A stretch of DNA of 64,000 nucleotides. It comes from Geodermatophilus obscurus. GTDB taxonomy: Bacteria > Actinomycetota > Actinomycetes > Mycobacteriales > Geodermatophilaceae. Made by a program: the position numbers and the translations under genes. Of this stretch, positions 61,212 through 64,000 are shown piece by piece. The stretch is from the NCBI RefSeq assembly GCF_900115395.1, contig NZ_FOWE01000014.1, positions 15,700-79,699 on the forward strand, given 5' to 3'. Within the stretch, counting starts at the first letter, position 1; each line of letters begins with the position of its first letter. A model generated the notes under the pieces. That model made no database searches, had not been told where the DNA came from, and saw nothing but the letters and a program-made list of their open reading frames with translations.

Positions 61212-64000
61212 GTGCCCGCCGCGCCGCTGACCTGGCGTCGCCTGGCCGGGCCCGCGAGCGGGGCGGTCCTGGCCGTCGCCGCTCTCGCCGCCGTGGCCGA
61301 GACGCTGGCCGCCGTCGTCGCCGGCCGCCTGGCCGAGCGGCCCGCGGCCGGCCTGGTCGCGCTGCTGGCCGCCCTGCTGGTCGGGGCCAGCCTGGCCGAC
61401 ACCGCCGGGCGCACGGTGTTCTCCGGGATCGTCGGCCGCGCGGAGGGCCGGCTGCGCGCCGACCTGCTGCGCGCCGCCCTGCACCAGCCGCTGCCGGCGC
61501 TGGAGGAGCAGGCCGTCGGCGAGGTGCTCGACCGGGTGGACGACGACCCCCGCCAGGTCGGCACCCTGCTGCGACGGACCGGCTGGGAGCTCGGGCGCTC
61601 GACGTTGCGCTCGGCACTCGCCTGGGTCGTGGCCGGCCTGACCTGGTGGCCGGCGTGGTTCGCCTTCCCGCTCGTGGCGGTGGCCGCGGTCGCCGTCTCC
61701 CGGCGCCTGGCGCGGGTCGTCGCCGAGCGCAAGCTGGCCGAGGAGGCCGCCTGGTCCGACCACTCCGCGCAGCTGGAGGAGGCCGTCGCCGGCCGCGACG
61801 ACGTGCGCTCGGCCCTCGGCCAGCCGCACGTCGTCCGCGCCTACGCCCGCCAGGCCGCCGAGGTGCTGCGCCGCGTGCAGGCCACCGCCCGCGCCTCGAC
61901 CGCGGTGAGCCTGCGGACCGGGCTGGTGGTGCACGCCATGCTGGCGGCGCTCGCGGTCGCCGGCGTGGCGCTGGTCTCCTCCGGGCGGCTGGGCACCGCG
62001 CAGCTGGTGACGCTGTGGCTGCTCGTGACGGCGTTCGCCGGGCAGCTGAACCAGGTCACCAACCACCTGCCGGAGCTGCAGGCCGGCCTCGGTGCGCTCG
62101 CCCGCATCCGCGCGCTGCTGACCGCGCCGCAGGAGCCGCCCGGCGGCGCGCCGGTGCCTCCCGGGCCCGCCGCCGTGGAGGTGCGCGGCCTGACCTTCGC
62201 CTACCCCGGCGGGTTCGCGCTCACCGACGTGCACCTGGCGGTCCCGGCGGGGACGACGTGCGCGCTCGTCGGGCGGACGGGCGCGGGCAAGTCCACGCTG
62301 GCCAAGCTGCTCTCGCGCGCCGTCGAGCCGCCCCCGGGCACGGTGTTCGTCGCCGGCCAGGACGTCACCGCCACCGCCGTCGACGACCTGCGCCGCGCCG
62401 TCGGCGTCGTCACCCAGCGCACCGAGCTCCTCGCGGCGACGCTGGAGGAGAACGTCACCCTCTTCGCCGACGTCCCGCGCGCCGCGGTCGAGGCCGCGGT
62501 CGAGGCCCTCGGCCTCACCGACTGGGTCGCCTCGCTGCCCCGTGGCCTCGACACCCGGCTCGGCACCGGCGGCACCACCCTGTCGGCGGGCGAGGAGCAG
62601 CTGGTCGCCTTCGCCCGCCTGCTCGTGCGCGACGTCGCGGTCGTCGTCCTCGACGAGGCCACCGCGCGCATGGACCCGCAGACCGAGCAGCGTGTCACGC
62701 AGGCCGCGGAGCGGCTGCTGGCCGGGCGCACCGGCATCGTCGTCGCCCACCGGCTGTCGACGACGCGCCGCGCGGACGCCGTGGCGGTGCTCGACCGCGG
62801 CCGCGTCGTGCAGGCCGGCCCGCGCGAGGGGCTGGCCGCCGCGCCGGGACCCTTCGCCGAGCTGCTGCGTGCCGCCGGCACCGAGCCGCCACCGGCCACT
62901 GCCGGGGAGGCGCTGCCGGTGCGCGCCGCGCGGCGCCCGCCCCGGCCGGCCGCGCCGGTGCGGACGCCGGGCCTGGCCCGGACGGTCGCCCGCCTGGTCG
63001 CCGTCCACCCGCGGTGGGGGCTGGTCGGGGCCGTGGCCTTCCTCGGGGTGTCGCTGCTCAGCGCCTACGGGGCCGTGACCGGGTGGCTGTGGGGCCGGCT
63101 GGTCGAGGCGCTGGACGCCGGACGCACCCCGTGGGACGTCGCGGCGCTGCTGGCCGCCGCGGTGCTCACCGCGCCGGTGCTGCTGGCCGTGGCCTTCCGC
63201 ACCTACTTCCCGTGGTGGTCGGCGGTCACCCTGCGGCTGCGCCTGGGCGTCCTGCGCGGGCAGACGATGCAGCGGCGCCTGGCGCGCACGCCTCCCGGGG
63301 AGATCGCCGCCCGCGCCCTGGACAGCGACCGGCTCGTCCTCTACGTCGACCGCTGGGTCGACGTCACCATCGGCGCCGTCGTCGTGGCCGCCACCGCGGT
63401 CGCCGGGCGCAGTCTGCTGGCCGGTGCCGTCGTCGGCGGCGTGCTGGTCCTGTCGGCGCTGGTGTCGGTGGCCGGGGCCCCGTTGGCCGGCGCCTCCGCC
63501 CGCGAGGCCGGTGACGAGCGGGCCCGCTTCGGCCGCTCCCTCGTCTCCGCCTTCGATGCCGCGCGGACGGTGAAGCTGGCCGCCGCGGCCTCGCCCGTGC
63601 TCTCCCACCTGGAGGCCGTCGACGGGCGCCGGGTGGCGGCGTCGGTGCGCGAGCACCGGGTCCGCGCGCTGCTGGACGGCGTGCCGAACCTGCTCGTGCA
63701 GAGCGGGCTCGTCGCGGCCTGGTCGCTCCACCTGGCCGGCGGCTGGGACCTGCGGACCACCCTGCTCGTGACGACGACGGTGAGCGGGTCGAGCTGGTTC
63801 GGCACGGTGGCCGGGGCCGCCATCACCGAGGCGCCCGTGGCCCGGCGCTGGCTGCAGGCGACGGCGGAGCTGGCCGGCGGCACGGACCTGGTCGCCTCGC
63901 CGCCGGGCGTCGACCTGCTCACCGGCGCGGCACCCTCGCCGCCGGCACCCGGCCGCGTCCCGCTGGAGCGCCTGGTGCTCGACGACGTGACCGCCGTCCA
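61212..64000 (+). CDS. double-length ABC exporter (TMD-NBD-TMD-NBD), cut by window end
   Basis: The frame opens at GTG 61212 (VPAAPLTWRRLAGPAS) and has no stop to the window end, 929 codons. First membrane domain, then NBD1: 'GRTGAGKSTLAKLLSR' (Walker A), 'LSAGEEQLVAFARLLV' (signature), 'AVVVLDEATARMD' (Walker B) and 'VVAHRLSTTRRADAV'. Second membrane domain from about residue 590 ('TVARLVAVHPRWGLVGAVAF'). The last residues 'VPLERLVLDDVTAV' open NBD2. Two ABC exporter halves fused head to tail, common in actinobacteria. Substrate unknown. Confidence 0.9.
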   Translation, partial: MPAAPLTWRRLAGPASGAVLAVAALAAVAETLAAVVAGRLAERPAAGLVALLAALLVGASLADTAGRTVFSGIVGRAEGRLRADLLRAALHQPLPALEEQAVGEVLDRVDDDPRQVGTLLRRTGWELGRSTLRSALAWVVAGLTWWPAWFAFPLVAVAAVAVSRRLARVVAERKLAEEAAWSDHSAQLEEAVAGRDDVRSALGQPHVVRAYARQAAEVLRRVQATARASTAVSLRTGLVVHAMLAALAVAGVALVSSGRLGTAQLVTLWLLVTAFAGQLNQVTNHLPELQAGLGALARIRALLTAPQEPPGGAPVPPGPAAVEVRGLTFAYPGGFALTDVHLAVPAGTTCALVGRTGAGKSTLAKLLSRAVEPPPGTVFVAGQDVTATAVDDLRRAVGVVTQRTELLAATLEENVTLFADVPRAAVEAAVEALGLTDWVASLPRGLDTRLGTGGTTLSAGEEQLVAFARLLVRDVAVVVLDEATARMDPQTEQRVTQAAERLLAGRTGIVVAHRLSTTRRADAVAVLDRGRVVQAGPREGLAAAPGPFAELLRAAGTEPPPATAGEALPVRAARRPPRPAAPVRTPGLARTVARLVAVHPRWGLVGAVAFLGVSLLSAYGAVTGWLWGRLVEALDAGRTPWDVAALLAAAVLTAPVLLAVAFRTYFPWWSAVTLRLRLGVLRGQTMQRRLARTPPGEIAARALDSDRLVLYVDRWVDVTIGAVVVAATAVAGRSLLAGAVVGGVLVLSALVSVAGAPLAGASAREAGDERARFGRSLVSAFDAARTVKLAAAASPVLSHLEAVDGRRVAASVREHRVRALLDGVPNLLVQSGLVAAWSLHLAGGWDLRTTLLVTTTVSGSSWFGTVAGAAITEAPVARRWLQATAELAGGTDLVASPPGVDLLTGAAPSPPAPGRVPLERLVLDDVTAV

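Overview
The window is very GC-rich DNA with many GTG starts and 4-base ATGA/GTGA gene overlaps. It carries the actinobacterial core order hemW - hrcA - dnaJ - rsmE - HIT - phoH - ybeY - CBS/CorC protein - cdd-like - era - recO - uppS - glyS - dus - ppdK - dnaG. Together with a proton-pumping rhodopsin gene, this best fits a member of the Geodermatophilaceae (Blastococcus/Geodermatophilus/Modestobacter type) or a close relative. The family assignment is inference; the phylum is well supported.

Layout. 1-6780 is a worn accessory region ending at the 3' side of tRNA-Asn. It holds an IS5-type transposase cut by the window edge, a second decayed IS5-type copy, an IS1380 remnant joined to a broken gene, a ferritin-like protein, an acyl-CoA synthetase, a frame-damaged tyrosine recombinase and an orphan gene. 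6997-14813 is housekeeping: primase DnaG, interrupted by a 315-residue intein placed exactly at a zinc ligand, a YdcF-type membrane protein and pyruvate phosphate dikinase. 15018-19155 is a dihydroxyacetone kinase operon (dhaK-dhaL-dhaM) in which DhaM is fused to HPr and Enzyme I. 19296-25068 holds small membrane proteins, dihydrouridine synthase, a family 9 glycosyltransferase with a repeat-containing start, a hydrolase and glycyl-tRNA synthetase.

25151-36785 is a signalling and membrane block. It has two paralogous Pro/Gly-rich single-pass proteins with extracytoplasmic domains, two convergent Ser/Thr kinases sharing a perfect 56-bp palindromic terminator, a cation/proton antiporter, and a three-gene unit (large flavoprotein, four-helix membrane protein, zinc-ribbon/FHA protein) that I cannot match to a known system. 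36924-43554 is the uppS-recO-era-cdd-like-CorC-ybeY-phoH core run. Within it, a GNAT acetyltransferase gene is split by one in-frame TAG.

43644-51399 continues the core (enoyl-CoA hydratase, HIT, rsmE, dnaJ, hrcA with a CIRCE operator). A phosphonate/phosphate-type ABC importer with a two-in-one permease is inserted between HIT and rsmE. 51657-56034 has a small conserved gene, a GNAT, and a response regulator / histidine kinase / ABC-2 exporter operon with an inverted repeat upstream. 56121-59027 is a compact light-response cluster: a B12-type MerR photoreceptor (CarH/LitR type), a proton-pump rhodopsin, and the Brp/Blh dioxygenase that makes retinal. hemW, an enoyl-CoA hydratase and the first 2.8 kb of a double-length ABC exporter close the window.

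Intergenic DNA carries several repeat families: a dispersed hairpin element in three copies, a 20-bp tandem array, a 15-bp tandem array spanning a stop codon, and several perfect palindromes.
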